A stretch of 64,000 nucleotides of DNA. Source: Bathynomus jamesi (lineage: Eukaryota > Arthropoda > Malacostraca > Isopoda > Cirolanidae). Below are positions 1-13,585 of the stretch, piece after piece. The notes under the pieces are model-generated. The model had not been told where the DNA came from. It did no database searches and saw only the letters and a list, made by a program, of their open reading frames with translations. The DNA lies in NCBI GenBank assembly GCA_023014485.1, contig JAJOZX010000942.1, positions 424,501 through 488,500 of the forward strand. The letters are read 5' to 3'. A program made the translations under genes and the position numbers. Each line of letters opens with the position of its first letter. Positions within the stretch are counted from its first letter, which is position 1.

Positions 1-455
1 AAGTTAATTTGGGGGTAAAGAGGGGTGAGTAGGAGGCGGAGTTCTGAAAGTATTTTGTGTCTGATACGGTCGTAATAGGGAAAGGGAAAGTATTGTACGT
101 CTTTTTTAACGGTGGGAACTTTAAGGGGGAGTTGATAAATATTATAAGAAAATTTCTGGTTAAAAATTGTAAAAGATGTTTTGGGAAGAAGTTGTTAATG
201 CCGAAATTACGAATGAATTCTATTTCGTTGTGGAGGGACAAGTACGAAGAGCAAAGATGATAGGAGCGGTGGATTAAAATTTTGATGCTGTTTATTTTAT
301 ATGGCAAGGGGGTGAGGCTTAGGTAATTAGTACCTAGGCCTGTGTATGTGGGTTTTCGATAAATGGAGGTGTTGAATTTGTCGTTTTGTTTTGCTATTGA
401 TCTTCCCGATTTTAAACATTATGAAAAAACTAAAAAACAACATATATATATACAG
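1..455. other. Left edge, no recognised gene
   Basis: Short ORFs on both strands show no recognisable motif. I looked here on the minus strand for the terminal heme peroxidase exon (expected to carry a QL-x-E-I-R-like stretch) and did not find it. Confidence 0.5.
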
Positions 456-460
456 GGTGA

Positions 461-702
461 GTCAAAAGTAGCGCCCGATTTCTGTTTTTTCGGCTGCAAT
501 TGTGCATCGATCACGAGGGAGGGCACTTTGAAAATTGCAAGTAAAACAGCTTGGTACAGTTCCGTAATAATTTTCCCCGAATAAATGGTTAGATAAACAT
601 GTCATTCATTTATTTCTACCTTCTTGTACACTGTAATACAAATGGCAAACAAACAATCAACTGACAGAAATCGGGCGCTACTTTTGACTCACCCTGTATA
701 TA
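461..702. mobile_element. Short mariner-like MITE in a (TA)n tract
   Basis: The two ends are near-perfect inverted copies of about 32 bp beginning CAGGGTGAGTCAAAAGTAGC. The outer bases run directly into TA-rich sequence on both sides, as expected for a TA target. The interior of about 180 bp has no transposase. The CAGGGTG start is typical of mariner-type termini. Non-autonomous by inference. Confidence 0.8.
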
Positions 703-714
703 TATATATATACT

Positions 715-2470
715 CATTTCACGAAAGTCAAGCTTGCCGCCCCTCCTCTCGAGTTGGCCTGGTGAAGTAGCGAGTTGGTTTCTTGTACTCCATCTCACAT
801 AGCCAGGTATGCCCGGCTCATCGGGATTGTTCCGAGCCAGGCGTCTAATCTCTTTTGAAATGTCCACCGCAACACCACTCGTGTTCTTGAGGTCTTTGGG
901 CAGCTGATTAAACAGTTTGGTCCTCTCAACAAAAACTATTTCTTTCAGGGTTAATGATGGTCCCTGTCTCTCCTTTAATTTGGGAACACGACAGTCTTCC
1001 TTTTCTACTTTCCAATGTTGTTTGGGGAGTTACAGAGTTCAGAGTAAGATTAGGGACTAGTTTCTCCATTATTTTCCAAGTATAGATAATGGGTGTGCGT
1101 GTCTTCTCCTTTCCAGTGAATATAGGTTAGTTCGCGTAACCTTTCCCAGTAATTTAGTTCTTTGCACCCATTGATCTTGGCTGTGAAGCTTCTCCGAATC
1201 CCTTCTAGCTGTCTAATATCTTTTTTATATGGGCAGGTTAGGACCGAGCAGTATTCCAATTTGGGTATGATCAATGTTTTCAGTAAAGGAATCATTATAT
1301 TCCTATCCCTTCGTTTAAAAGTTCGCTCAGTACTTGCCCAGTTATTCTCTCTGCTCTGTTTACTGCCATCTTATTGTATGCTTCAAATTTCGTATCATCA
1401 GTCATTACAACCCCTAAATCTTCCGCTTTAGAATTTCTGAATTTCCTGTCCATTTGGGGTATAATATTCCATGGATTTTAGGTCTTCTCCTTTTCCGTTC
1501 CGTAACAGCTGAAATTTCTCAGTGTTAAACTTTATATTGTTGTCTTCCGTCCACTTGTAGATTCTGTTCATGTCGGTTTGTAGAGATCCTATATCATCTG
1601 GGTTTCTTATTTTTCTACTGATCTTTGTGTCATCGGCAAAGGATGGTACTGTGCTGTCTCTGGTAACGTCCTCATCTATGTCAGTTAACATGATTATGAA
1701 CAGTAGTGGAGCTAATACTGTTCCTTGTGGTACTGAGCCAAGGACCTCTGATTCTGATAAAGATACTCCTTGTACTGTAACGACTTGCCGCCGCTCACTA
1801 AGGAAATTATATATCCATTTCCCTACTTTTCCTGTTACTCCCATATATTTCAGTTTATGTATTATGATTCCATGGTCACACTTGTTGAACACTTTGGCAA
1901 AGTCTGTGGATATTACATTATAGTTTTCATTACTTTCAAGTTCATCAATAATGTTGTTGTTGTTGTTCCATTAGTTGTGATAGGCATGATCTGCCTGACC
2001 GAAACCCATGTTGGTTATCATTTAATTTTTTCCGAGTTCCCAAAAAGTCATAGATTTTCTTAACTATTCTTTCAAATATTTTAGTGAGACGAGATGTAAG
2101 CGACACTGGCCTATAGTTTTTGGCCTCGGATCGATCTCCTCCTCTATATATTGGGACTATGTTCGCGCTCTTCAGGATGCCCGGTATTTCTCCCGTGTCT
2201 AGTGATCGTCTCCATAGCCAATATAAGTGCTCAGCGATTGCATTCTTGCAGTTTTTGATCAGTGTGGCATTCCACTTATCCGGTCCTACCGCCGTGTGTG
2301 CTTTTAGTTTCCCTATAGCTTGTGTAATATAATCTGTCGTAAAGTCGAAGTCCGTTATACTTTCCCCTTGTAGTTCTTCAAAGAAGTCGTTTCTATCGCA
2401 TATCAGTTTCAGTGATACTGAACGATGATTCGTGCTGAGCTCTTAATATTTCAGGTACATCTGTTAGATC
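715..2470 (-). mobile_element. LINE ORF2 fragment, CR1/jockey-like (family A), frameshifted
   Basis: Read on the minus strand, fragments in several frames give a reverse transcriptase in the right order. First comes the finger region (RGGDRSEAKNYRPVSLTS, then NDNQHGFRSGRSCLSQLM). Then come FAKVFNKCDHG (normally FAKAFDKVDH), VPQGTVLAPLLF and SFADDTK (the YADD-type active site, here with F). The C-terminal thumb contains LIIPKLEYCSVL and LNYWERLRELTY. Frame changes and lost codons show that it is dead. A second copy of the same family lies at 50.5-51.3 kb and a short piece at 57.8 kb. The endonuclease domain is not present here. Confidence 0.88.
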
Positions 2471-2875
2471 ATCAGATAAAGCAGTCTTCGTTAAAGGTCC
2501 GATAGTCGCATGGTTTTTCGACTTAATAAATAAATATATATATATAAAATTTACATTTATAGAAGAAATATATCTATGTAATAATTAAGAAAGACTCACA
2601 AAATATGAACGTTACACCCATTAGGTTATTTAAGGGAATTAGACTATCTCGATATGTGCATTACTTGTAGCTCGACGAACATCCAGTCGCTACTGTACCT
2701 CTCAGCATGCCGGGGATGACGGTATTAATTAATGTTAAGTTGGTACTAGTGTTGTTTTGTTGAGAATAGTGTAAATGGTGCCTCAAACTTGAGTCTGGCT
2801 ACTAGCTGTCGCAAAGTGCTTATGCCTACGTCACTAAGAGATATGAATTTTAATTTAATTTCAGACTTATCTGGT
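2471..2875. other. Unassigned spacer
   Basis: AT-rich sequence with a short TATA run near 2530. No exon, tRNA or transposon ends recognised. Confidence 0.4.
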
Positions 2876-2879
2876 CTAT

Positions 2880-3085
2880 TTCTTGGCCAATGTCGTAACA
2901 CCACTTCCCGTCGATCAGCGAAATTAAGTGACATTGGGTCTGGGTTGAAGCAGGATGGGGTACTGTTCTCTGCGTCCAGATTATGTAGCGATCCTTGGTT
3001 TGAATCCTACGTAAAGCAGTAGGTCCTCTCCGACAGACGACCTTAAATGTTGCGAAGTAAGTTAAACAACTCCATCAAACAACGA
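2880..3085 (+). repeat. 5S rRNA-derived SINE, diverged copy
   Basis: The 5' part keeps the 5S-like order TGTCGTAACACCACTTCCCG, GATCAGCGAAATTAAGTGAC, ATTGGGTCTGGGTTG and a decayed GGATGGG. It is followed by the family-specific body (ATGTAGCGATCC..., ACGTAAAGCAGTAGGTC) and the tail (GAAGTAAGTTAAACAACTCC). The best copy is at 26.1 kb. Confidence 0.8.
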
Positions 3086-3148
3086 TGAAATCTATCTCGG
3101 ACACCCTCTATGTGGATCATTTTAATACAGTTTAATCCTCATGTTTAC

Positions 3149-3318
3149 CTGACGTGAATGAAGAAGGCTGATTTGGCAACTCGTACCAAAATCTGTCGCC
3201 TTTTCTTAGCCGATTCATTTGGTGGCCGATGATGCAAGAAAAAGTAGGCCCAATTAGAGAACCAAATTTCGGCAGCTCCGAGATTCCTCCACTAAACAGA
3301 TCAATGTCATCCACGTGT
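3149..3318 (-). CDS. Heme peroxidase exon E13 (VDDIDL...GDRFWYE), last found
   Basis: Acceptor TATTTCCTAG and donor TCAG|GTAAAC. It encodes [50 protein letters not shown] and PSSFTS. VDDIDLFxGG and GPTF-x-C-x-x-x-Q-x-x-RLRxGDRFWYE are diagnostic of the C-terminal part. A final exon must follow to the left and was not recognised. Confidence 0.97.
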
Positions 3319-5648
3319 CTAGGAAATAAAGTCAAACCTCTTTCGAAAACTATTTAATAAGTTTAATCTACTCTAATTTAATTTGAGTTTACTTTATGGG
3401 AAATACTTTATGTAACGTGTATTTGGTCTATGGTCCTGAAATACTACCATTACAAACAATATTTTTTCATTAGAAATTTAGACAAGTCTGCAAATGCCTA
3501 ATGTCCTACGTCCTACCCATGCAAGACCATGGCGAAACTTAGGCTAACTTAAACTATATAGACTTCAGACTAGCAAAAGTTCATAACTGTATCAAGGTTA
3601 ATTACAAGACAAGCCTGATGTGCACGAAAAGAAAAAGATTAAATAAACTTAACCGAGTTGTTTGACGATACGGCATGCAAGTTTCCAATGATTATGAATA
3701 GATTATCAAATTTAATGGTTACGGATACGCGTGTAGGCCTAATTATGAAGGCAAGATAATATAGTTAAGATTAAGCAGGTAAAATATAGTTCTGTAATTT
3801 TTGTGGTAAGGTAGTGTTTAAGCGTAATAAATTAAGAGTTCATAACCGCTGTCGTAAATTAAATCAGTTTTGAAGTGGTTTCTTTGTAAAATTAAATATA
3901 TTTTTAGTATTTACGTATTTATTTATATTACGATAGCCACAAAAACGGACCTTTTCCAGTTTGTGTACCGTTTTTCATATAATTTATTTTTGCTGCTTTT
4001 CAGATCAAAAATGAGTGATAATATCAATCTCTTTAGTTAGGCTTATAAGGCTAACTAACGAAAATATCACGACCTAACCTAACCAATCGTTAGGTTAACT
4101 GTACGCCCTTGACGATTGGTTAGGTTAGGTCGTGATATTTTCGTTAGTTAGCCTCATAAAGCAAAAATAAATTATATGAAAAACGGTACACAAACTGGAA
4201 AAGGTCCACAAAAACTATGTTTTACCCATTTTGAATAATTAATGAACCGATACACAGTAGTTATATACGTAATTTAGGTATGATTCAAATAATGCACGCT
4301 ATTTATACTCGTATTTACTGAAGGGTGTAACTAACAATAAATACTGTAATCTGCTGATATGCTACTTTACCTTTTGGCTATTTCAAAATAACTATACGAA
4401 TAAAGAGTTGTAAGAGATGGAAGTAAATAAAATAAGGCCACACACAATTCCTTAACTTTCGATACAGTAAGTTAAAGTAAATCTTACTTGTAAAGAGTAG
4501 CAAATCTCGCAACAGTCAAGTTCGTCATAAAAGAAGTCAGGTCTCGAAAACTATATACTCGATGTAGGCCACAAAATTTCCTTAAAAAAAAAAAATAAAA
4601 ATAAAAAATAAGTAAAATACCAAGAAAAACTTTCGTAAAGGTGATTTAGTAATAAAAGTACCAAAAGCAAGAAAAGAGTGCTACTTACTGCGTAAATTGA
4701 AATGAATTTTAACCTTACATTATAAATTCACCCTTTCACTTTTCCTTAATCTGCAATTTGCCCACCTGAAAGCGTTGTAACTTGGTAAACCGAAATCTCT
4801 TCCTCTTTGGATGTTGAAAGCGACCAGGTCCAAACCAAACTCTTTTTCAGGTTCTTGAAATAGGTGGTTTATCACCTGAGAAGCAGCCACAACGCGAATA
4901 GTTTAGTATAGCGATTTCATTCTTTGTGCTTTTATGGTTTTAGGTGTTGTGTTATGAGGATGAGCTCATGAAAATTAGATAATACAGATTTTGAACTATA
5001 TGTAAGCATGCAGCTTAATCACAGCGACTGACGATACAAATTAGATAAAAAAATTACTTCTTGGGTTATGGCGTTGTCCATAGTTTCAGCTGGTTGGTTT
5101 ATCATCCCCAACAAATACTCATCGACCCTACCAGATCGCAGCAAGTCAAATGGTTGACGAATTAATGCACTCAGCCTTTGTGACCCTATTAAAAAGGCAA
5201 AATCAATTTATTGTTAGTAACAGTAGCAGCAACATTGTATATGTTACAGGGAATCTGTAATCTAATATTTTCAGGGATTTCTTGCAAGGTTAAGTCGTGA
5301 TATTTTCGTTAGTTTTAATGAAAATATCACGACTTAACCAATCGTTAAGGGTGTACAGTTGACCTAACCGGTGCCCGGTTTTTTTTTTACCAAATATCGA
5401 CGGGGAATCCGCGGAATCCGTCTCGTCGGAGTTTGCCGGTAACATATATATATATATATATATATATGCTGCAAACCCACAAGGAAAAAGAAAAACGATT
5501 CCAAGGCCTTTCGTGTATTCAGAGCTACATCTCGTCAGGGAATGACGAGGTGTAGCTCTGAATACACGAAAGGCCTTGGAATCTTTTTTCTTTTTCCTTG
5601 TGGGTTTGCAGCATGCATTCATTTCACGTGTTTAATTGTGAAATTCAT

Positions 5649-5684
<36 letters not shown>

Positions 5685-7058
5685 TGGTGGCCCGGATATC
5701 CGCATCATTTTTAACATCCACATCCGCACTTCTGACTGCGGATGTTATGCGGATATTACCTCTAATAAATTATGCAATTTACAATTAAATTAGTTTATAA
5801 AGTAGCTTATAAGGTCCAGTCATGCACATTTCATGTAAAGTATTAATTAATGAACAAACAAATATATAAACCTCAAAATATAAATACCTGATAACACGGA
5901 AAATTTAATAAAACTTGAGAATAAAAACCCACTCTAATAGACAGAGTTTATTTCCACGACAGTTTCGACGCCCACTGGCATCCTCCTCGGGTGGATACAG
6001 AAACACAAATGAAACAAAACAAGAGGGAAAAACAGTTCAGGGATCGACCGTTAAGAAATTCGCACCTAGGTTGGATTCCATTCTCTCGCTTTTAGTAAAT
6101 GTAATAATGGAAGTAATTAATGTGGAAATAAATATATGCAGTAATTATGTCAAACATTAGGATCTGTATGTATAGAACAAGAAGATATTTTTAATTTGTG
6201 GAAATGTAGTTATAAGCTGACCCTGTAATAAAATGCCCTTCTGGTTTCGGGAGAACGATATCTAACCTAGGTGCGAATTTCTCAATGGTCTCTGGATTAT
6301 TTCCTAATCGCCTTTTTTCATTCGTTTTTCGGTTTATAATTTCTGTATAATAAACAACAATGTAATAACCAATGTAATAATAAATTTATAATTTCTGTAA
6401 TTAATAATTATGCAATATTAAATGTAATAAATTTAATTATAAATGTAATAATTATGTAAAAATAATAGAATCTGTATGTTTAGAACAGGAAGATAGTTTT
6501 AAAAAATTTGTGCGAATGTACTTAATGAAAATGCCCCTCCTGTCTCGAGAGAATGGAATCCAACCTAGGTGCGAATTTCTTAACGGTCGATCCCTGAACT
6601 GTTTTTCCCTCTTGTTTTGTTTCATTTGTGTTTCTGTATCCACCCGAGGAGGATGCCAGTGGGCGTCGAAACTGTCGTGGAAATAAACTCTGTCTATTAG
6701 AGTGGGTTTTTATTCTCATATTTTGACCTTCACGTAAAAAAGTGAAGTTTTTTGCATTTATTAATAAACTTGTTTCATTGAATTTTCTGTGGCTGAAACT
6801 CTTGAGAAAGTTATTTTTATCATAATGAAAACATTAATATTAATTTTAATTCTTATGCATTGCCTGCCATAATAGTAATATCACGAAATTTGAAAAATTA
6901 TGTCATATATTCATAATTCTATATTATATTGATAGATTAACTAAATATCCGCGTCCGCGGATATTGGAATTTAAAATCCGCATCCGCAGCAGATGTTGAA
7001 AAACTGACATCCGGTCCACCACTAAAATATATATATATATAATATAATATATATATAT

Positions 7059-7112
<54 letters not shown>

Positions 7113-8502
7113 GAGAGAGAGAGCTTTAAAACATCCCAATATTGTCTTTACTTCTCTTACTGATAAACTGATGGTTGGAACTCCACCTTTCTACTGTTGA
7201 AGGAAGCAGAGAGTGGCCGAATCTGAAGGCGGAGGCAATGAAAGCAGAGATCATTGAAGGGTTGACTTTGGAGTCATATCCATTCCAGTGCCCTATATAA
7301 AAGACAGTACAGTACACAGTAACTTCTAGACTCTAGAGAAATAAATAACTTGAGTACATAAAAAATTTATTGTTTTGATATTGACATATCTTAAATTTAA
7401 ATATCAGCATCCTATGAATCCGTTTTAAGCGCAATAACCGCACTTAAATATGATGGAAAGTAAAAAGGCAATAAAGTGGTAACTAGGAGTTAGAGGCATC
7501 GAACCCACCTCGTATAGTATCAGAGTAAACTCTTCTGCTAATCACCCCCTTTTTTTTCCCCCCTTCTATCAGTATCCTATATTCTAAAGTACTAAAACTA
7601 AAAGTACTGGTAGACAGTGCTAATACCACAAAGTATTAAAACTAAAGTATCTGTTATCATCATCGTCAGTAGTAGTAGTAGTAGTAGTAAACAATTACAT
7701 CTTTTTTGAGGACAAGGTCAAATTCTCGCATGGTAGATGCCCAAGTAGCTTGGGCAAAAATTCATTGAAAGTCACGTGTTGCATCTCAGCTGCGACAATG
7801 TGTCTCGTTTCCTTTTACGAAAACAAATAAAAAATAAATAAATAAAAATGTAAAACAATTTGTCTTCATTTAGAAATCATCAAATTATTTATTTGTATTT
7901 ATTTTACAAAAGACGTTTAGTAAAATAATTTTAAATTAGTGAATTTTATCGAAGGTAATTTGGACACCGAGTCTTTTACACACGCAAATTTGATAGCCAT
8001 CCATCCATCCATACATTTATCTATCTATCTATCTATCTATCTACACAAAATTTATCCGTATCACGATTCAAACCCGGGCCCTCCAACCCGGAGACGCGGG
8101 AACTGACCATTAGGCTATAGGACTATTAACTCCTATCCTGTCGTGGCCCGTCAGTACCGCGTATCTGAGTTAAAGGGCCGGATTCGAATCCTGGTGGAGA
8201 TAAATTTTGTACGCACGCACACACACACACACACTATATATATATATATATATATACGGCGTCGCGAGTACAAAGGGGCGAACATTGGCGGTTTTGCAAT
8301 TCTTCACGAATGAATAGTTCAACCCTCCCCCATCCCATCCGCAGACAACTTGGAATAACCATATACCCTCCCTCATACCCTCAAAATGTAGTTATTTTCA
8401 GTGATGTATTTGCGCTATGTGCCCCTCTTACACGATAGTCAAAGTTTAAACGTGTCTATTTTAAAACTGGTTTGGCGAGTTCGCCCCTTGTACTCGCGAC
8501 CC

Positions 8503-8569
<67 letters not shown>

Positions 8570-8976
8570 GGTGGGACCGTAAGTTTCCATACATAGGAAA
8601 ATTTAAACTTATGGTCTTCACGTGCGTCGGTATTTGGATCAGCAGTTTCCGGATGCTTGGATTGGTCGGCGTGGTCCTGTGGAGTGGCCTCCCAGATCCC
8701 CAGATCTCACCCCCTTGATTTCTATCTTTGGGGGCACTTGAAGGCCATGGTGTATCAGGAAAAGATACGAGACATAAATCACTAAAGGAACGTATCACCA
8801 ACGCCATTACAAGCATAACGTCAACTGTGCTAATGCGTGTTCATCAACAGTGGGGAACACGTATTGAAATGTGTTTTCAAAACAATGGCAACCATGTAGA
8901 GCATATTATATAAATAAAAATGGTTGTCCATAAAAAAATGTTTATTTTTCCTATGTATGGAAACTTACGGCCCACC

Positions 8977-9035
<59 letters not shown>

Positions 9036-9585
9036 CGCACCATTCTTCATTAAAATACTTTGATATCCTACAAATACTTATAAATCCTTAAACCTAAATC
9101 ATTTTACTTGATACAAGCGTCCGTCATTCCAGTGTGGGTTGATTTTACTCAGTTCTTTGGCTATTCTATTGTGTTCTCTCATCATTAAGGTATGAATGCA
9201 AACTAAACTATGTATCTCATTCACTCTCGCCTCTCCTGAAATACAGAAAATATTATCAGTGAAACTGAGGCTAAAACGAGAAATAATTATTTATAAGCAT
9301 TAAATGTTCAATATACGATTTTATTTCATGTTGTATCTCCTTGTAAAGCCTATAAAGGTTAAGTGACTTTTAGTCTATTCAGTAGTTAGGTGGATGCCAT
9401 CCTCCGAGTTCAGATGATATAGTGGCCCTTACACCGTTGGGATCGCTCGTAAAGCCGTAAGTTCTCTCCGTCACATATGACCTTTGCCGTTGTGAGAGAG
9501 ATTAAACAACCCTAGACATTATTATTAGTAGTAATAGTATTTCTAAGATTTGATCAGCATAGGATAGTTAATTAAGGCATTGTAC

Positions 9586-9616
<31 letters not shown>

Positions 9617-11744
9617 TTTAAGTTCGGGAAGAACCGATTCGCCTCTATTGAACAAAGGCATATCTCGGCGGAAAAACAAAGAAAAAGTGAGAGGAAAGAC
9701 AGAGGAAAAAAAAGGGTGGAGGGGACAGTCGAAGTGGAAAAAGACCAAGGATGACAAGGACTGCAGGGTCGAGCCCCATCATCCTTGGGTGCTAGGGCCG
9801 AGGGCGCACACAAACGAGCACAAACTTAGAACCCCCCTTGCGGGGATATATATATATATGAAAATTAAAATGTTTATTGGCAGATTATAGTCCACATGAC
9901 AAATATTATTAATACATGACAGTTCCCATACTAAGGATAAAAATATATAATTGATTAGAAATAATACTGTAATGTCGAAGTTAAGTGGAGCTACAGAGAG
10001 ACGTTTTCGTACCGAGAAGTCCATAGCTTAGACTTTAGAGAATAAATGGCAGGACTCATGGATAGCTTGGATAATCGGGTTGGTTGATTTTTTTAATTCT
10101 TTGCATTAGACCAGCGTTTCTTAACCTTTTTCGACATCAGCACCAGCTGTAGTTAGGTCTAGGCCGTCTAGCACCCCCTTCACCTGGTTAGTAGCAAAAA
10201 GCACCACGCAATTACAAATCAAATAAGAATATGAGTACAATTTATAGTTGACCAATAATATTTTGAATAAAAAGATATCAAGTTAAAGCAAAGTGAACAT
10301 ATATTTAAAAGCAGCACATTTAGAGTAAAAAATAAACGAGGAAAATTTTAAAACGATATTAAAGACAAAACACAAGAATTATATTTACAAATTCAAACCT
10401 AAATATTTTCTTGAATATAACAATATAATAAAATACTTGTTCTTGAATATAACATAGATCAAGCGGCCAAAAGAAATGTTAAGAATAACAATCAAGGAGA
10501 AATACTTACCCCCTAATCTTGGGGTCAAAATCATGCAAAAAAAAGTAAATTTCTTGTGACACAGAGTCAACGTCTTCCTTCTTAATATTAATGGTGATAA
10601 TGTAAACGTGCAATAAATCTTTCGTAATTAAATATATATTCAAATTCTCATACAATAATATCTGTCAATAAAATAGAAAAGATTAGGAGTTTGGTTAACG
10701 GACCTAACGTATCCACACTGCACATGACAGAAGCCCTTTTCCAGCACCCCCCTAAAATCGATTTCAGGACCCCCTGGGGGTGCTAGCACCCCAGGTTAAG
10801 AAACGCTGCATTAGACTGTATTGAGTACGTCTTGTTACCTCCGAGAATCGGGACGTTGCGGGTAGCAAACATTTGCGAAGCTGAGCATCTCGGGGGTAAT
10901 TTATGTAATAGTCTAAAAGACCTGTTGTACATCAAATTTAGGGTTCTGCCAGAACCTTTTTTATAATTCACCTTTATAATTTACCTTAGTTTTTGTAACA
11001 TTAAAAAGAATATCATGTTCCTGCGAATACACTTCGCATACTTTTAGTAGCCGATCCAGACCTTTAACAGAGGGACTTATTAACACCATATTATCGGCAT
11101 AAACTAAGTTATTTATCCTTGTGTTATCTACAGTGTACAACATCCCACTGTTGCCTCATTAAGTGAAGCAATTAATCCGTCAACATATACATTAAACAGC
11201 ATTGGGGAGAGCAAGGAGCCTTGTCTCACCCCGCAAGAGGAGCCAAAACACTCGGATAGTACATTGCCCCACCTAGCGGTGAAAAATTGGTGGGAATACC
11301 AAAATTTCAATACATTTAATATGTACATGGGAACCTTCCTTTTACGAAAACAAATAAAAAATAAATAAATACAAATTGAAAACAATTAGTCTTCATTTAG
11401 AAATCATCAAATTATTTATTTGTATTTATTTTACAAAAGACGTTTAGTAAAATAATTTTAAATTAGTGAATTTTATTGAAGGTAATTTGGACACAGTCTT
11501 TTACACACGCAAATTTGATATCCATCCATCCATCCATCCATCCATACATTTATCTATCTATCTATCTATCTATCTGTATACACAAAATTTATCCGTATCA
11601 CGATTCAAACCCGGCCCCCCAACCCGGAGACGCGGGCACTGACCATTAGGCTATATGACTATTAACTCCTATCCTGTCGTGGCCCGTCAGTACCGCGTAT
11701 CTGAGTTAAATGGCCGGATTCGAATCCTGGTGGAGATAAATTTT

Positions 11745-11777
<33 letters not shown>

Positions 11778-13466
11778 ATATACGGCGTCGCGAGTACAAG
11801 GGGACGAACATTGGCGGTTTTGCAATTCTTCACGAATGAATAGTTCAACCCTCCCCCATCCCATCCCGAGACAACTTGGGATAACCATATACCCTCCCTG
11901 TTTGAAAATGTTTGTTACTTTCACAGAAGTCTCTGCTAACGGAGGCGGGGCCTATATATCTCTCACTAATATGTATTCAGATTACGTTTGGTTAAATATT
12001 ATGAATTATCTAGTCAGGGACCGTGTTTCATTCCTTCCAAACGCTGACCAATCAGAGGAAGGAAAACATTTTTACATCTTAAATCAGATACTATTTCATT
12101 ACAATATAGGTACCGGGTGATTACAAATGATGTTCCCGATTTCAAACATTTATTATGAAAAACTAACAAAGGTACAGCGAAAAGCAAGATATACAAAAAA
12201 TATTTAACGAAATTTTTATTTGGAATATTGAACACGTCAGATATAACCCCCAAAGTTAACATGTTTTGTGCTCTTATCGCTGAGAAAGTGTACGGTCCAT
12301 TCTTCTTTGCTGAACAAACAATTAACGGTATCATTTATCGCGATATGCTACAGCTGTGGATGATGCCGCAGCTGCTAGAGGACAAAGCTGATATGTGGTT
12401 TCAGCAAGATGGTACGCCACCCCATTTCCACAATGTGATTACAACATTTGTGAGTGAGCAATTGCTTGATCGTTGCATCGGGCGTGAGGGGACCATTCCT
12501 TGGCCGGCTCGTTCGCCCTATCTAACCCCACTTCACTTCTTCATCTGGGACTATGTCAAAAATGAAGTTTTTATTCCACCAATTACAACAACTTTGGAAC
12601 ATTTGAAGGAAAGGATACGTGGGCTGTTAGAAAAGTTCAGTATGATATGCTGCAAAATGTATGGAGGGAAACAGAATACCGCTTTGATGTCTGCAGAGCC
12701 ACCAAAAGGAGCTCGTATTGAACTGCGATAGCTTGTAAATAAAATTTTCTGAGTTGTTCTTAATTTGTATACCTTACTTTTCGCTGTAGCTTTGTTAGTT
12801 TTTTCATAATAAATGTTCAAAATCGGGAAGCTCATTTGTAATCACCCTATAATGTATGATGATGATCATCATGATGATAATAATTAATAATAGTTTTCTA
12901 TTATTATTATTATATTATTCACAGCTAAACGAAGTAGTTAATTCAACGACAGACCTGCTTAATTCAATCAATTAAGTTTGTTATTAGAAAAACAAGCATT
13001 TTAACCAGCCCTGTCAACCATTGTTTTGGTTGTCATATGTATTAACCCGAACTGTTTTGGGGTTGTTTGAAGTAGTTTTTTCTGCGCGATAATGATAATA
13101 ATCGTTCTCGGTTGTTTAACTTCTTTCGTAATGGCAAAGGTCATGTGACGGAGAGAGACCTACTGGTTTACCGAATCACCTTCGGATCGTTACATCAGAA
13201 CTCGGTGAAAAAAACAATGTCGCTTAACCTCGCTGATCTCACGGGAAGCAGTGTTGCGACGTGGCCACACGTAACCCTGTAATAATAAATCATTATTAAA
13301 GTATTACCGGCAAGGAAGCATTGTTGAGAAGGTTTGCTCCTTATGCACCCCTCATCGGGTAAATCCGTCTTCAAAGGAAGAAGCGGCTTTTGACCCACAG
13401 AAAATACCTGATGATCTTTCAGGAGACCCCCTCTCCCTAACCGGAGTTCTCTGGTGCAGAAAGAGT

Positions 13467-13513
<47 letters not shown>

Positions 13514-13527
13514 TTTAATTAGGAAAA

Positions 13528-13585
<58 letters not shown>

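Noticed and set aside
8401..8816. ORFs containing YIYIYIYI runs (here and at 5.5, 7.0, 34.5, 37.1 kb)
   Set aside because: Translation of (TA)n microsatellites.
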